Assembly: GCA_016859345.1 (NCBI GenBank)
Contig: CM029131.1
Location: 6,977,820 to 7,041,819, forward strand
DNA from: Istiophorus platypterus
Lineage: Eukaryota > Chordata > Actinopteri > Istiophoriformes > Istiophoridae
Reading direction: 5' to 3'
DNA length: 64,000 nucleotides
Positions 34,870 through 49,424 of this stretch are shown here, piece by piece. Position numbers and translations under genes: made by a program. Under the pieces are notes generated by a model. That model was not told the origin of the DNA. It searched no databases and saw only the letters and a list, made by a program, of their open reading frames with translations. The first letter of the stretch is position 1. The number at the start of each line of letters is the position of its first letter.

Positions 34870-37800
34870 GTAGGAGACCGGAATGTGATTCAATACTCCA
34901 GTCGTGACTCAGTAATGATAAATTTTTTTATCTTTATCTTCAACTTTCAGGCGCTAAGGTGACTCCTTGCGATTGGTTAGTCAGTGATAAACTAAGCAAA
35001 GTATTTCCAGAGGCTGCCAGGCAGGTACCTTGATTCTCTCAACTGAAAAGGTCACTTGCTGAAAAAGAAAAATGTGAGCTAAAATCTGAGCAGCTAATGA
35101 GGCATGTATTTCATCACCACCCTGAAACCCCAAGGTTTTATTCTAAAGCATCAACAAGATGATACTTACTTTTGCTCTTCTGTCCAACTGCAGGGATTTT
35201 CCAAGGAAAAATTGGTTCTTGTTATTTACATTTCTATCTTTGTGTGGCACAGATTTTTCAGCCTGGGTTAGGTGGTTTTAGATCACACTTGCAACCACGT
35301 AAGCATTTTTTTGTAGCTATCAGTATCACTTTCATCCCTTCTATAAACAGTAGAGTTATTTATAATTGTTGGAAAACAGCAACACCCTACCATAGTTTCT
35401 CCTGGTTAAGTTTCAGCAAATTACCCACTGAGCACAGTAGGATTAAGGGATATTAGATTATTGGAAATGAACACAACCTTTTCGGTAATGGAGGGTATCC
35501 ATTATCTCTCAATCCGTGCTAAGTCCCACCGACACAGTACCAACCTAGAACCGCTTGTCACCCCTTTATCAATGTGTCCCCATCGTGATTGTGGTGGTCC
35601 AATCCTCCAACAGCAATCCTTATCTATTGGCAGTGACACGGTGTGGTCAGTGTATCACCACACTTCCAACACTTGAGATTCAATTAGGCTGTGGCGAGAG
35701 ATAGCGCAGGCTGAGCGTCGGCCTACAGATGGCAGATAAGAATCCAATCGGCCAATGTGTCAAGGGCAGTAATGGAAGAGATGTTGCACGGCGAGGCCGG
35801 TGGCGGAGAGTAGGGCAGGCATGGGAAGGGCAAGATGAAGGACACAACCAAGAGAAGGAGAGTTACATACAAGAACACATTTCAGAAAGGTTGTTGTTGA
35901 ATGTAAACCCACCGAAAATCCAGTCTACCTAGCATTTAAGGTCCCTGATAGAGTGTGCTCGTCTTTGCCTCCTGGAGTCTGAAATACTTCCATTTATTAC
36001 ACACATAAAGCCTTTCCTGTTTCTCTGCAGCAGATACAGGGAAATATGCATAAGCTGACACTGCTAGCCGTGTGACAGATTGTGTTGATATGAATTTGGA
36101 GGGAAATTTCTGCATCTGTATTCCAAAGGAATTAAGTACCATATCCTTTCTTTTTATTCATTTCTCTGTGCTTCTTTCTTTCTATGCTCTTCCCTTTTCC
36201 TGCTCATGCCCACTCTGTTTGTGATGGCGTCATGTACTTGTACAGTGATCAAAGAAATGTAAATGAACTGTTTTCTTTATCATGGCTGCCCTGTAAACAT
36301 CAATGGCTTTAATCATCTGTCAGAGTCATCTTGTAAGTTGAAGCATCAAACTTTTTTTGTATGCAAGACCTAATCATTTTTGGTGGAGAGTGATGGAAGA
36401 AGCAGGAGGAGCCGCCCGTTTCTTCACGCTTGTGTCTGCTCTCTACTGCAGTGCTGTAGAGTGGACTACTCTTCAACAAGACCAAACTCATCCAGTGCTC
36501 TAAATAGCACAGGAGATATGTCCCATAAAGCCTTAGGCCTTTATGATTAGGACGTACTCTTTTGATTTTTTATTTATTTATATATTCTTTGACTGTGAGG
36601 GAATCTGAAGATTTTACTGTATTGATGATGATCATGTTAGATTCCTGTTAGATATGAGTCTTACAGATAAATTTGAGTCTTCATATGTAGGAATTTAGTG
36701 TGTGACTGTTGGATTAGGCTGAGGCTATGAATAATGAATGAATAATATAGCATATTTCATAATTCAAGATAAGGTTTATTGATGAAAATGCATCAGTAAG
36801 AATTCGTTTTTTTAATAGTCACATTTCTCCGTTAGCTCCTTGAGATGTGAATGCTGGCGCACATGTGCATGTTGTTGCACACCGTCTCTCATATTCTTTT
36901 CATTTGCAAGCTCAGCCTTTTGAAATGGCCACAATAGTCAGAAACACTCAAAAGCAGCCCACTGTTCATCCAGGCACAGACGTTGAGTGCTTTTCTGACT
37001 CAACAATAGAACCGAGCATTGTAAAAAGCTTCCAGATTGTTGCACCACACTGGGCTCCCTCTCTTCCTGGCCTTTATCTGGCCGACTTGATCGTTATTGA
37101 ACTTGAAATATGACTTAATTAGCTGGAGTATTGCACGGTTCAATCTAATTGCAGCTCTCAAATGTTATTTTACTCCAATGGCAGCATTAGGAAAAGGGCA
37201 AATTATAAACATATGACCTCAATTTACCTCTGCAATGAAAGTGTGTGCAACAGCAGCTAGCACCACAAATGTTGGAAGTGGGCCCTGTCCTTTCAGGGGC
37301 CATAAATATTTAGTTAATCTGTGCCAGTGTTTGATGAACAAGTTGTTTTTGGCGGTAGTTTGTTGCAAACAGCTGGGTATAAGGTGACCTCTGGAAATCA
37401 CATATTTGTTATGAGAATGTTTGTTTGTTTGGCTAAATCCGTTTGTGATTCTGTTTATATGAAGGGTATTTTTTCATAGCTCCTATCTCAATACAACTAT
37501 ATGGAATTTAAAGAAATGTGGAGATTCATCAGAGTCTTGTTGTTTTACGTTATTACACCTGCAGGCCAAATAAAGTGCTGCAATTTTAAAAAGTAACTCA
37601 AACTTAAGCACTAGTATGTTTTTTTGTTTGTTTGGTTTTTTCTTTATGAAACTCAGAGGAAAGATGTATGCTATAATGAGAGATTTATGATATAAAAATA
37701 TTAGGATGGATGCTATGTTTTATAGACATAATGCTGGTCATAATTCTGTGGAAATTTGCATGACCACTTGACAAACTTGATGTGCTGATGAAGATCTTGT

Positions 37801-37871
37801 GATATGATTGACAACTCCTGAACAGCTACAAAATTTTGATAAATTGCGGAGTGTGGAAATAGGACTACCAC

Positions 37872-37978
<107 letters not shown>

Positions 37979-40900
37979 TAATATTACTATATATATAGTA
38001 GCAGTTTAATAAGAGAGTTGTGACATTCCTTAATCTTGCGCCCCAGTGGTCCCCTGCTTCATGTTGCTCCCAGTAGTTCCAAACAATTCTACATCAGCAA
38101 CCTGTTTGAATTCAAGCAGCAGCGACTATATTTACAGCAGTTTTCAGTAAATATTTGAGTTATATGTATTTCAGTTTTTACATGCACTGTTACTGGGTTG
38201 CACTTCCAACTCAACAGTAGAATTGCCCTATTTACTGTAAGATATTCTAGTTTAAGGTACACAGATTTCTTTATGCACGAGGGACTGATGGATTAAAGTT
38301 CAAAGTGTCACCTAAGCAAAAGTGCACATGAACTCCTTTCAGAAAAAGTTGGAATCACCAATGTGAGATCTTTCTTTCACCCTCTTCACATCTTACCAAT
38401 TCTACAAGCCATGAAATGAAACTTTTTATCGTTGTTGGTCACAGGGAGCCATAAACATGAGGAGTTTTGTTGTGCAGCTTAGATCACCGTATGACTCTGT
38501 TCTGTCTAACAGCCGTTGGCTTGATATGAATTCTGTTCTGTGGTTATGCAGAAGCAGCTGGCCTAAGAGAATGTTTTTAAAACAAGGGACTTTGTCTCCC
38601 ACCACAAGATAAACTTTAAATAAACCTGGCTTCATAAAATACCACTATGGATTTGATTGTGAGAGGTCAGCCAATGCGCTCAGATGTCAAAAAACGCAGT
38701 CATTTCGTCACTTAACCAGTGAGCGTCCTTGAGTAACACTGAAAATGGACGGGAACTATTCAGCGTTTGCCACTAGCGGTCGCCCCATGACCCATGTCCC
38801 CTCATCATCCTCCGATTCCAACAGAGGTCTATGTCAGTGCCGCATCTCTCTCATTCAACGGCACCGGTGTTACTTATTGGCCCAAAAGGTGCTGCATCGT
38901 AAGATTTAAAATGGAAATTTCAGCCGGCGCTGTTCTCGCACTCTGAATAAGTTCCTGTTTCCCTGGAGTGAGCTGGCCTCAGATGTGGCTTCTCCTCTTT
39001 TTTCATCACGGGGCTCTCAAAGCCCCGCTCGCTTCTTGTCTCCCTGATTGAAAAATAAGCCAAGACAAATGGCAGTGCCCTTCAGACCTTCCGCAGTAGA
39101 GGTTGACTGCCTGTCTTGTCTGTATTCAGCAGACGGCGGTGGAGTCTTTGCCTGGAACGTAGCCTCGGGGCTGCGCCACTGACAGACCGCAGAAAGACTA
39201 ACACCGGAGCTAAAGCTGCTCTACTGTTTTCTCCCAACATCTGGGCAACTCTTGTTGAGCAAAGAGAGTAACCTGGTCAGAGGTTTCAGATGTCTTTATC
39301 AAACAAGGATATTTACATTACCCTTTTTGATTTTAATAAAACTCTCCCCATAAATATTATTTCATTTCAGAAGCAAAGTCTTGAGTTTCCTCTACTCCTT
39401 GCCACAAAGTGGTATTTTTACAAGTTTCTCAGTCTTGGGAAAGTTGATCGTGGCATTAATTCTAGTGTATGCAGCTTATACTTGAGCTCATACGCTGTCT
39501 TATTTTTGTGTGAGGATTAGACATATTATGGTCTGATCCAGCGTGACTTAATCAGGAGGTCAGGGTTTGAAGGATATAGCTTGTGACTAACATCCGCTGA
39601 TAGTGTCATCAAGCGAGTCTCACTCCCAAGTGACATTTGACGTGCGGCTAAAGGGTGAAGCCGCATGTATTTTTGTTTGCTCTCCTTACAGATGCATGTC
39701 ACTACTTGCCGGGTGTATCATCAACTTCCCCGCCGGCCCTGCTGGGCACTGACACATCTCTCGTATGTCCCAGCATCCCGTCGGTCACTCAGTCAGTCAG
39801 GATCAATGTTTGGCCGCCGCTATCAGCGCATGTCCCGCCGTGACAGCGCGCCAACAGCCCCTCCACCAATTTAAGGGACTTGAAAGCTGGCGTTTTGATC
39901 CGCTGTTTACAAATCCACATACAACATGATATATCCTCTCCCCCACTCCTCTGTTTGCGGCGCTGAAGAAATCCGACAGGGAAGCAAGCCAATTAGCGCC
40001 GTCTGTTCCGCTCTTATCCTATCGCGGAGCAGCAGGATGTGCAGGGTTGAAAGGTAGTCACTGTCGGGCCGTGCTCCACAAAAACCAAAGCCTCGTTGTC
40101 AAAGTGGAGGGACCCGCTGCAAGACGATTTCTGATGGATTACTGCTGCTATTGTGCACTCCACCTCCTCATTCCCTTCCTCGAGGCCTTGCTCCCTTCCT
40201 TTTTTGGTTTCACATTAAGCCTTCTCTCTTCTCTTTTGTTCCATAATGTTTTTATTTCTTTTCTTCCCTCTCTCTATTGTGCCCTTTTCCTTTTTGTCCC
40301 ATTTAACCTCCTTTTTCTGCCCTTTTTTTTTTGCTCCTTTTCACCTCTTTACTCAGCCCTCTCTACTTGAATGTTTCTTTCTTAGTTCATCTCCCTCTGT
40401 CCTTGAACGAACTGTCCAACAATTAAGTGTGCTAATACGAGCTCTGTGAGGTCCTGGAGACCCCCTGCCACTTAAAACGGGTAGACATGTTGCTACTTGG
40501 ATTTTGTTTTTGGGAAGTTTCTGTTGTTGGTGCTCTTGTCTTTGCCCGTTCTTGCATGGTGGCTCTCACTTCTTGTAATGCAGTAACAAGCCACTTCTCT
40601 TGTTCTGTTTATTCTAAACAAACCAGAAAAATAAGCCCTTTTCACAGGATTTCCCAGGGAACACTTGGTAATGGACGTTTAGTGGGGCAGATATAAAATC
40701 CCTCATAAAAAAAGGCTAGAGCGTCAATCGATCTTTATGGGGACCTAAAAGTGTTACAGGTGGTGTGTTCACCATATAAGACCAGCAATAACAGAAAGAA
40801 GGGAAAGGGAAGGAAAGAAGGAAGGATAGATGAAGACGACTATTTGAATGGTCCCCGGTTGTCAGCAGAGTTGGTAGGCATACGAAATCCCTCTGACATG

Positions 40901-41523
40901 TTTGTGTGGGTGTCTTAGCGGTGACTCTAAGCTGTGATGGGGGTAAATTGAAGGTGCATTACCTAATCCCACCGTTGGTTAATGCACTGCAGGTGGATTT
41001 CTTTGATCCACCATCTCATCTGGCATTTAAGGGCTGTTAGCGGCACTGATATGGAGTTGAGTCTTTCAGAGAGTATTTATTAATGTTAGTATTCTCTTTT
41101 GTGAAATATGCATAAGGCCATACATTCTGCACACAGGACACTCCCATCTCTTGTGGATAAGCTTCTCTCTCTGTCTCCCCCCTTCATCTCTATTCATCTC
41201 TTTATCTCCCCATAAATAATGTAAGCAAAACCACAAATCACTTTCTTGGAGTAACTTGACATGGATGGAACACACTGCTGTGGCTTACTAATCAGGGCTG
41301 CCTTATATACACGTTTGGCGGGATTGTTGAAGCCCTGCAGAGTATATTCTCCCACTTCCACATTTAAAAACCTACCGTGTTTTTTAGGTAGACGTTGAAA
41401 GGATTGAAACCGAGACAGCAATCATGTAAATCCCACTGAGGTTTAATATCACCTCTATTATCCACTGTTGGTTTTAACTTGCAATTGCAGGAACCTAGAG
41501 TTGTAGAGTGAAAGAAAAAAAAA

Positions 41524-41528
41524 AATAT

Positions 41529-41559
<31 letters not shown>

Positions 41560-41576
41560 TATATGTGTGTGTGTGT
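41524..41576. repeat. TA / TACATA / GT mixed array
   Basis: A-run followed by TA repeats, TACATA units and GT repeats. Confidence 0.9.
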
Positions 41577-44479
41577 GGTTGTGTATGTGTGTACACATTA
41601 AAAGCACAGTATGCATAGGTTTCTGCGTATGTTTTGTCTTATCAGTTTTTTGTGTGTGTGTTTTGCTCACATTCTATTAGTCAGTCCCTGTTATTTGAAG
41701 CCAGCATGGTTCTCAAGCTTATCTACCATTACAGTTCTTAATGCAGTTGTCCCCTCAACCCCCAAAAATGTACCGTGACATTGCAATACTGGTAACCACA
41801 AGCATGGAATCACCCCTCATAGAGACAGAGTGGTCTTAAAATGACAGCTATTTCCTTTCATAATTCAGATTCGTGCACAATTTGCTCCCTGTAAGACTCC
41901 TGCTGCCCTACATATAAAAAGCTGCCAAGCATTTGGCAATTGCCGTTGTTATAAATGAGCTTTTGCCAAGCAGAAGCAGCTTCCTGTACTCACTATTGAG
42001 GCACAATTCTAATTTACAACTTTGCCATGGAGGCAAACAGACATGGACGCTATCACCGTTGGCAGCTGCCGGAAAAACAAATTAACTTTTTTCCTCCATT
42101 TTCTACCCTCCATTCAGTGCGATGGGCAGCCCATCCTGAATTGATGTGTGGGTATATTGGTGTTGATGTGAGCTGTCTGTCAAATATCAGAGGGATGGGG
42201 GAATTGACAGTGGAGATGATGAGGAAATCCTCATGCATATATATCAGATGATAAAGGGGCAGTCACAACAATCCTCCGCCGTTCCTTCCCGACCCTCCAT
42301 CCTTCTCCGTTTCTGTTGTTCCCGTTCCCTACTACGCTCGTGCCTTCCCTTTGAAATTCCCTCTTCCCTTCTCCTCTCCCACAAAAGGCTTTTATGTTTC
42401 TTGTCTTTCATGCCCTGGCTACACCTGCCTCCCTTCCTCTTCCTCAACCGTTTGGCTCAGAGCTCTCTCTTATTTACAGCTCTGGTGTTCAGCGGGGAGG
42501 GGAGGGGTGAGGCGGGGATGCCGACTCACTCCTCTGCAGTTTGACCACGAAGAGGCTCCAGTGGAGCAGCTGAAGAATTAATTGCTTTATTCATAGGCTT
42601 CTAAACAACTTGTTTACCTCCTCCTTCCAGAGTTTCACAGGAAGTTTTGGGGCCACAAAGTCTATACTGTTTAATTATAAGCCTTCTAGCTTGTATAGCC
42701 ATCCGAATTACCTGCCGTATATTCGTTTTTTGATTTAATTAATGTTTCGAACTGATTTATACCCTCGGTTATGTAAGGAGCCATCATCAGAGAGTTAATC
42801 AGTCTGTGATATTCTCTAGATATTTGCCAGAAATCATTGTACCAAAGTAACTGTCACATTTTTCATTTGGCAGAGATCTCCTTCAGGGGTGTAACTCTTC
42901 ATTTTTATTTCTACCAGTAACGTCTGTGACTCATCCAACTGGGGAACACGATACCTACTTTTGTAGAGTGAATTATTATCCATAAGGTAATTATCAAATG
43001 AGACCGTGAGCTAAGACTTCCATTTGTGTTGATCAGTTTCACGATCCATCACTTCCTATCGAGTTATGACATTCGAATTGACCCCGAGGGACGGATGGTT
43101 TGAAGAGCAGACACATTCATATCGGCCAGACAGCTCTGCGCTATTTCGGCAGCCCGACTGCCCGTCGCTCACCAGCCAATTAAAGGCATTCACGTGGCCA
43201 CAGGAAATGGTCACGACCAATTAGCATATGATCTTGTGTACTCATGCACACATGTACTCTCAAAGTGCGCGGGGCGCCAGGAATCGATTACACCTCCAAT
43301 GGCGGTTCTGTCCTATCCAGTCATCTTCATGCCATGAGTGATGGATGGACTTCCTCTGTCATTTAAGGTCTGCTAATGACACACACATGTAAGAACACAC
43401 TCTCACACACACACACTCCGTGTCTGTACTTGTGTCTTTTCTTGCCCAGTCACGTATCTCCCACTTAAACATACACAGAGCGCGACCTCTGCTTTCTAGA
43501 AGGTTAAGTGTTTCTTGTCTAAGGATGTGTGGATGACTGGAGGAGCCAACAGTCTAACCTTTCCCAGTCTGCCAATGGTTCTCATCTGGAGCCATGGTGA
43601 CCTGGCCTTTTCCCCAGCCCACAGCTTGGAAAATGCTAGGACTTTAGAAAAAGCATCACGGAGTTCACAGGTAGCTTTCAGCAGTAATATACCAATATTA
43701 TCACATATAATATTAGTCTCTCATCTTACAAGATCCTGAACTACCCAGCATGATTTAAAATGCATGAATGCACATTCAATCTTCACATTAATATGCACAG
43801 CAATAAAGGAAAATCTTATAATTATGCCCACACATTTTGCAGTTGAGCTTTATCTTGGAATAGAATAATGTTGACAGAGAGATGGATCGAGGGCTGACGT
43901 TTCAGAGGTGAATGTCTCCCAACCTTGACACATGAAACCAAAAACTGACTCTGTGTTGCCAGATACCACAAAGATTTAGTGAAAACAAGTTGTTGTATGA
44001 TATATTTGTGAAGAACTGACCCTTTAAATATGCAGCGCACTCTTACTTATCATTTGCAGGCAGGTAATTTTTATCTTCATGCAGCTGGATATATTTGTAT
44101 GCAAGTCTGTAGGGGTATAATACTGTGACTGTCTCACATGCCTCTATTGTGTTTATTGTTTTCAGTGCAGAGACTACATCTGTTAAAAGCAATGGCACGT
44201 AGATCAGAGAGTGGAGGGGTCAACAGTTACCACCTGGCTGCTGTTTTTTGGACTGTTTTTACTCACCACACACAGACACACCACATATATATTTATATAC
44301 CACCTTCCACAGTGGTGGGGTGTGAGAACGAGGTGTGTAGCCCAGCAGTCTCTTTAAATATTAATGGCTTCCCTGACAGAAGTGGGAAGGGAAGAGAAAA
44401 GACAAGACAAATAGCTGGGGATGCGGGATTTTGTGTGGAATTGCTAAAATATGCCACATATTAGAATGCAAACAATTAA

Positions 44480-45010
44480 AGGGGAGCCCGTATTTCACCA
44501 GGCGGCCCCTGGACAGCCCAGCACTCTCACAACTCACACTCCTCCCCCATTTAATCTGTCTCTCCCTCCTTTCCTCCCTCTCTTTGCTTGCCTCCCTGCT
44601 TCATTCTCTCGTTCCATCTTTCACGCTTTTCTTTTTTCTCACTTTTGTCCCCTTCTTCTTTTCACCAATTGCTTCTGGTTCTGGATCTCAATCATCCTCC
44701 CTTTCTCTTTTTTCCTCCTCCCTCCCCCTCTTCCCTTTTTCATCCCTCCTTTCTCCCCTTAACTTTCCTGTTGTCTATCAGGTAGCCCCATATTCTCCCT
44801 CCACTCTTCCTCCTCCCCTCCTTGCCTTGTTCTTCCGGTCTCTCACACTCTCCTTCTCTCTCCCACCTCTCTCCTTACCTCTCCCTCTTCTCTTCTCCCT
44901 GCCACCTTCTCTTTGCCTTGTTATCATTTTTCCTTCTTTTCCCTCTTCCCTCATTTCCCAGCACCTCCCTTCCCCCTCCTCTTTTCCTCCCTCCCCTCCA
45001 TCACTCCATC
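44480..45010. repeat. Polypyrimidine tract (sense strand)
   Basis: About 530 bp made mostly of C and T with few purines (repeated ctccctcc, cttctctt). It yields several Ser/Leu/Pro/Phe-rich open frames in all sense frames (e.g. 44431-45024), which are composition artefacts. Confidence 0.9.
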
Positions 45011-46849
45011 TTTTGTCTGACTGAAGTATCAGTACTCGAGAGACTGGCCAGGCGTTGATTAAGACAAGCTTTCCATATCGGCTTTCTGCTCTCCTGAGAA
45101 CTACCTGCTGTGCATTCAAACCTGTCCGTCTGCCTCCATCTTCTCCTCCAGGTGTTAAATTAAAGTCATTTAGAAAACAGAAATTAAGAAGTGTCTACCC
45201 ATTTTGACCATATATACGTGGAAAGGGTTGTTGACTACACACAGGCCAATGTGTGCATGAGAATTTTCTCACGCTTTTGATGTGAAATTGAGTTAACAGT
45301 CATCCAAGAAATTAGATCAAAATACGAACCAACGGATGAATCCTCGACTCGCCTCCTCCTCCCTACATTATTAATATGCTCTAAGTGAGGCTGTTTTAAC
45401 GATGATTAGCATTGGGTGGATCCTTCTTGGCTGCAGTTTTATCTCTCGCACTCTCTCCTTCTTTTTAAGTCTTGTCACTGCTAATATCAACCATTAATGG
45501 ACGCTGATTTGGGCCAGATTGCTGGAATGCGGCACAGGGCATATGGAGAGGAAGTCAGATAAATAGATTTAATTATGCCCTGTGGGGAAAATTGTGGGCC
45601 TCCTGGCTGTTTTTATTATGGAACAAAAGGGGGGACTTTCTGCAGAAGAAGGGGGCCGGGATTGGTTAATTTTGCTGTCAATCAGTACCAGCTCTCCAGT
45701 GGCCCAGTTAGACTGTCGTTTGTTGGCGCTCTACTTGTGGCCTGATCATCATTTCCACCAGGGAAACCAAACCGATTTTAAATGACTTTTCTTGTCTGTT
45801 TTTTGCTGTGAATGCTATTCTGTCTATTTCAGGCCTGAAATATTTTCCAACTAGTCTCACGGTGAAGCAGCGTTCGTGTTGCCAGAACAGGAGAAGGAGG
45901 CATCGTGTTACATCACAATTCTCTATAGAGTTAATCTCTCTCCCTTTCTTTCTGTGTCTCCCATTTCTCTCTCGGCCTGCTCCTCGGTTTGTTTCTCTCT
46001 CACCCTTCGTCTATCTGTCTCTCTCTCTTCTCTCTTTACTGCAGACTCCACCGAGATATGTGTGCTCCTCCACAAATACATACAGAGCAATCTAATTACT
46101 GCGATAACATTTCTGCTTGGCTGATTAACTGTTCTCCCTGTGCCTCTGAACACAGCTGCATTGCTTCTATATATTCCTAAGCTTCTTATTCCTCCCTAGC
46201 CAAGCTGCACTTTCACAGGAGCTTTGCCTCACCCATCCATCTCTCTTTTCTCTCACTTTATTTCTTTCTGACTCTCTTATTTCTCAGGCTTTTTCTTATT
46301 CGTAGTGTCTCACATTTAGTCTCCTAGGCAGCCAACTCATACTTCTCGATTGCTCATTTAATTCTTTTTTTCTCATGCGCTTTCTTTTGCTCTCTTCTTT
46401 CACCCACTCTGCTTCTTTTTACTTCTCTGTCTTATTCTCCTGTTCATTGTCCAAGGCAAATAGGATATTTGGCCAGTTTTCTCATTTGCTCTTAGCTATT
46501 TGCTGCCTTTTACCTTTACCAAAAATCTTCTGACCAGGTACCGACGGTACAGAACTCAGCATGCCAGGTTTCTCATAATCCTTTTTACCTGTGCATAAAT
46601 GTATACAACATGCTTGCCTGTGCACTTGAAGGAGGTGATAAATCAATTGGAAATATGCAGTGACAGCAAGAATCTCTTCTGAACTTCTCGCCATTGTTGT
46701 GATTTATACAGCCAATCATATATATATACAGCCTGCTGCAATGTAACTACAGTGATTTTACATTCTGTTTTTTTAATACTTTTATTCCATATGAACCTGT
46801 ATGTAGCTAAAGACCTTTGGCCAGTGTTCCTGGCTTAAACTAGCAGGGA

Positions 46850-47130
46850 GAGAGTCTTTGCAGTTAGGGCCCCTGAGGATCTGGAATGAAGTGAGGCTGA
46901 ATCATCTTATAAATCTCTTCTAAAATCCCATTTTAACAGATAGCTTTTACTTTTTGTTTGAGGGGGGGCTTTATTTTACAGGAATTGACTCTTATATTTT
47001 ACTTTATTATTGTTATTCTACTTTATATTATGCTTATACCTTATTTTTCTCTATCATTAGTTTTGTTTTGTGAAGCACTTTGTAACCTGGCGAAGGACCT
47101 ACAAATAAAGATCATAATTATTATTTTCCT
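46850..47130 (+). mobile_element. Non-LTR (L2-like) retrotransposon 3'-end relic
   Basis: The first part (about 46857-46950) translates to FAVRAPEDLE, then a stop, then SEAESSYKSLLKSHFNR, resembling the common FAVRAPRLWN...SFKSLLKTHL C-terminus of fish LINE reverse transcriptase proteins. The second part (47075-47127) has gtgaagcactttgtaacc, then acaaataaagat and a TTATTATT-type tail, typical of such 3' ends. It is truncated and carries a stop. Confidence 0.5.
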
Positions 47131-49301
47131 TGCTTTCCTCTTCTCTCATTAAGTTACTGTCTTCTTTGCGCCCTTTCTTCTTTCCTTCCTTCAAGGTTGA
47201 CGTGATGCTAAACCATCTTCTCTGCAGAAATAGGCCGTTCATGCCCTGCTTTGCTGTTATGTTTCAGTTTGTGCAGAGCTCCGGCTCATGTGTGCGTGCA
47301 CCCCACCTCAAACACTGTATGGCAAGGTGCTCATAAGTTTCATCACGTCTGGGAGCGTGAGCTCACAATCATAATGTACACATACACACATGTCAATTAA
47401 ATCCTTGTCCTCTTCCTAAAAACATGCCTTCCTCCACACACGCACGTCCACAGCGCCAGACAGTCCTCTCACATCCCTCGTTATGCCCTGCGATAACTAA
47501 CCACCCACTGACTCCCTTCTGTACCAGATAGGAAAGCTTATTAGGACTATACACACTCAACTCAAACTGCACACTGCCAGTGTTGATGTCACTACTGCAG
47601 AAAACAAAGCAACAATAATGCTGACAACGAAAGTGAAGGGATGATTTCTTGAAAGATTTGTGGTGAAAAAAGCCCAAAATGACACCGTTTAGTGCCTGGA
47701 GAGGAGATATTTAGTTTTTTGGCGGCAGACATCTGACGCACTTTGTTAATACTGTTATGCTTAATAGTTAAGTTTGTCTAACTGAGTGAGCTCTTTTGCT
47801 CCCTCTGGCCCTCTCCCTCCCTCCCTCGACGGGCTAATTGCACGGGTCAGGTTGGTGACACCACCACACTGGCTAGCTGTGATCTCCATGTTACATATAG
47901 AGCCTCATTAGAGCACAGCTAACTGAGCGCATGCATGTCACCCCCTCTCCCTCTCCCCTAGAATAATGAGAATGACAGTAGCCGTAGTAATTACAGTCAG
48001 TCCAGTTTCTTACACAGCCTGCTTGCGGCGAATTTCCTGTGCGACTGACTGGCTGCGTTAGTCCAAATCAGGGTGTTGATTTTGTAAAATGCAGTGGTCA
48101 TTATCTATGATGGCTGACTGGGATTTGCATAGGAGATTCAGACAGATGACAGAAAGAGGGAGAAGAACAGGAGAGGTCATCGGCTATTCAAGGCACATTT
48201 GAACAAATTTCTTCCTAAGCATTTTTCTGACAAAATGGATCTTCAGATATTTTACAATAGTTTCCATATACTGACAAATATACCAGGAGGAACTCTCTCT
48301 CCCAGAGTTCAATGCAAACCGAACAATCCCACGCCGCTTCCTCTTAGGATCCCTATTCTGCCGAAGTGACACTAAGGTGATGCAGGGGCGATGGCGGTTG
48401 CGGCGGGCGCGGTGGGCTAATGATGACAGTGACACAGTAATAATAGTTCCCAGTAGCTCTTGTGACAGTGGGGAGTGTATTAAATGGGACACCAGAGCAG
48501 CCTGACTCACCCAGACCCCCTACTTCCCTCTAATGAGTGTTTGATGGAGTGGTTGTGCAGATAGATAATGCTAAGTTAATGAGATGTCCTATTCCATGAG
48601 ACTGTTTGCAGTTCCCTACAGAGTTGCCGAGTGTGTGTTACCTGTGTTGATGTATATTGCTGTCTACTTTAGTGTGTGTGTGGCTTCCTACCTGTGTTTG
48701 TGAGCGGTATATTGGTTTCTAAATTACTGTGTTTGAGTGCATCTGAGTAACTTGTGCTTTTAGAGTTGTTTTTGTTGGTGTGTTTTGGTGTCTGTGTGTT
48801 TGTGCATTAACTTACCTCTGCATGTACTCGTTGAGTATAGATCAGTCATTTATTTTTTTCAACCAGTGGCAGTCTAGCAGCCGACAGGAAATTAAATGTC
48901 AGATTTCTGAAAGAGTGACGGAGCAGAAACTGTCCTAAGGAGAGAGAGAATTAATAAACAAAACAAAGAACAGCGAGCAAGTATTAAGAAAAAACAGACA
49001 GAGAGAAAAGGAAAGCAATGAGACATCATTAACAAACAGTTGGCTCACTGCAATGGGAGAAGATGGGAGTTTTGGCGATGAAGAAGGGATAAGATAATGG
49101 GAGAGTGGGGGATTATCACCTCCCTCATGGCAGGTACATGTCTCTAATTGGGAGTCCCACTCCCATCCCGCATCTCCCCCTCTTTCCTTTCCCTTCCATC
49201 TCCTTTCAGACAATGCAGTGAGAAAAAGAGGCTTTCCTAATTAATGCAGATATAATGATGGGTCCAACTGTGGACCTCTGCCCCCTCGGAATGTTGATTA
49301 A

Positions 49302-49424
<123 letters not shown>

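Noticed and set aside
39690..39877. Good acceptor (ctccttacag) followed by open frames, a possible extra exon in intron 9
   Set aside because: In the phase needed after exon 9 the frame stops after about 20 codons. The other frames match nothing in Par-3, and the protein is continuous from exon 9 to exon 10.
44431..45024. 197-codon + strand open frame
   Set aside because: Lies in a polypyrimidine tract, encodes almost only Ser, Leu, Pro and Phe, and other frames are open too. Composition artefact.
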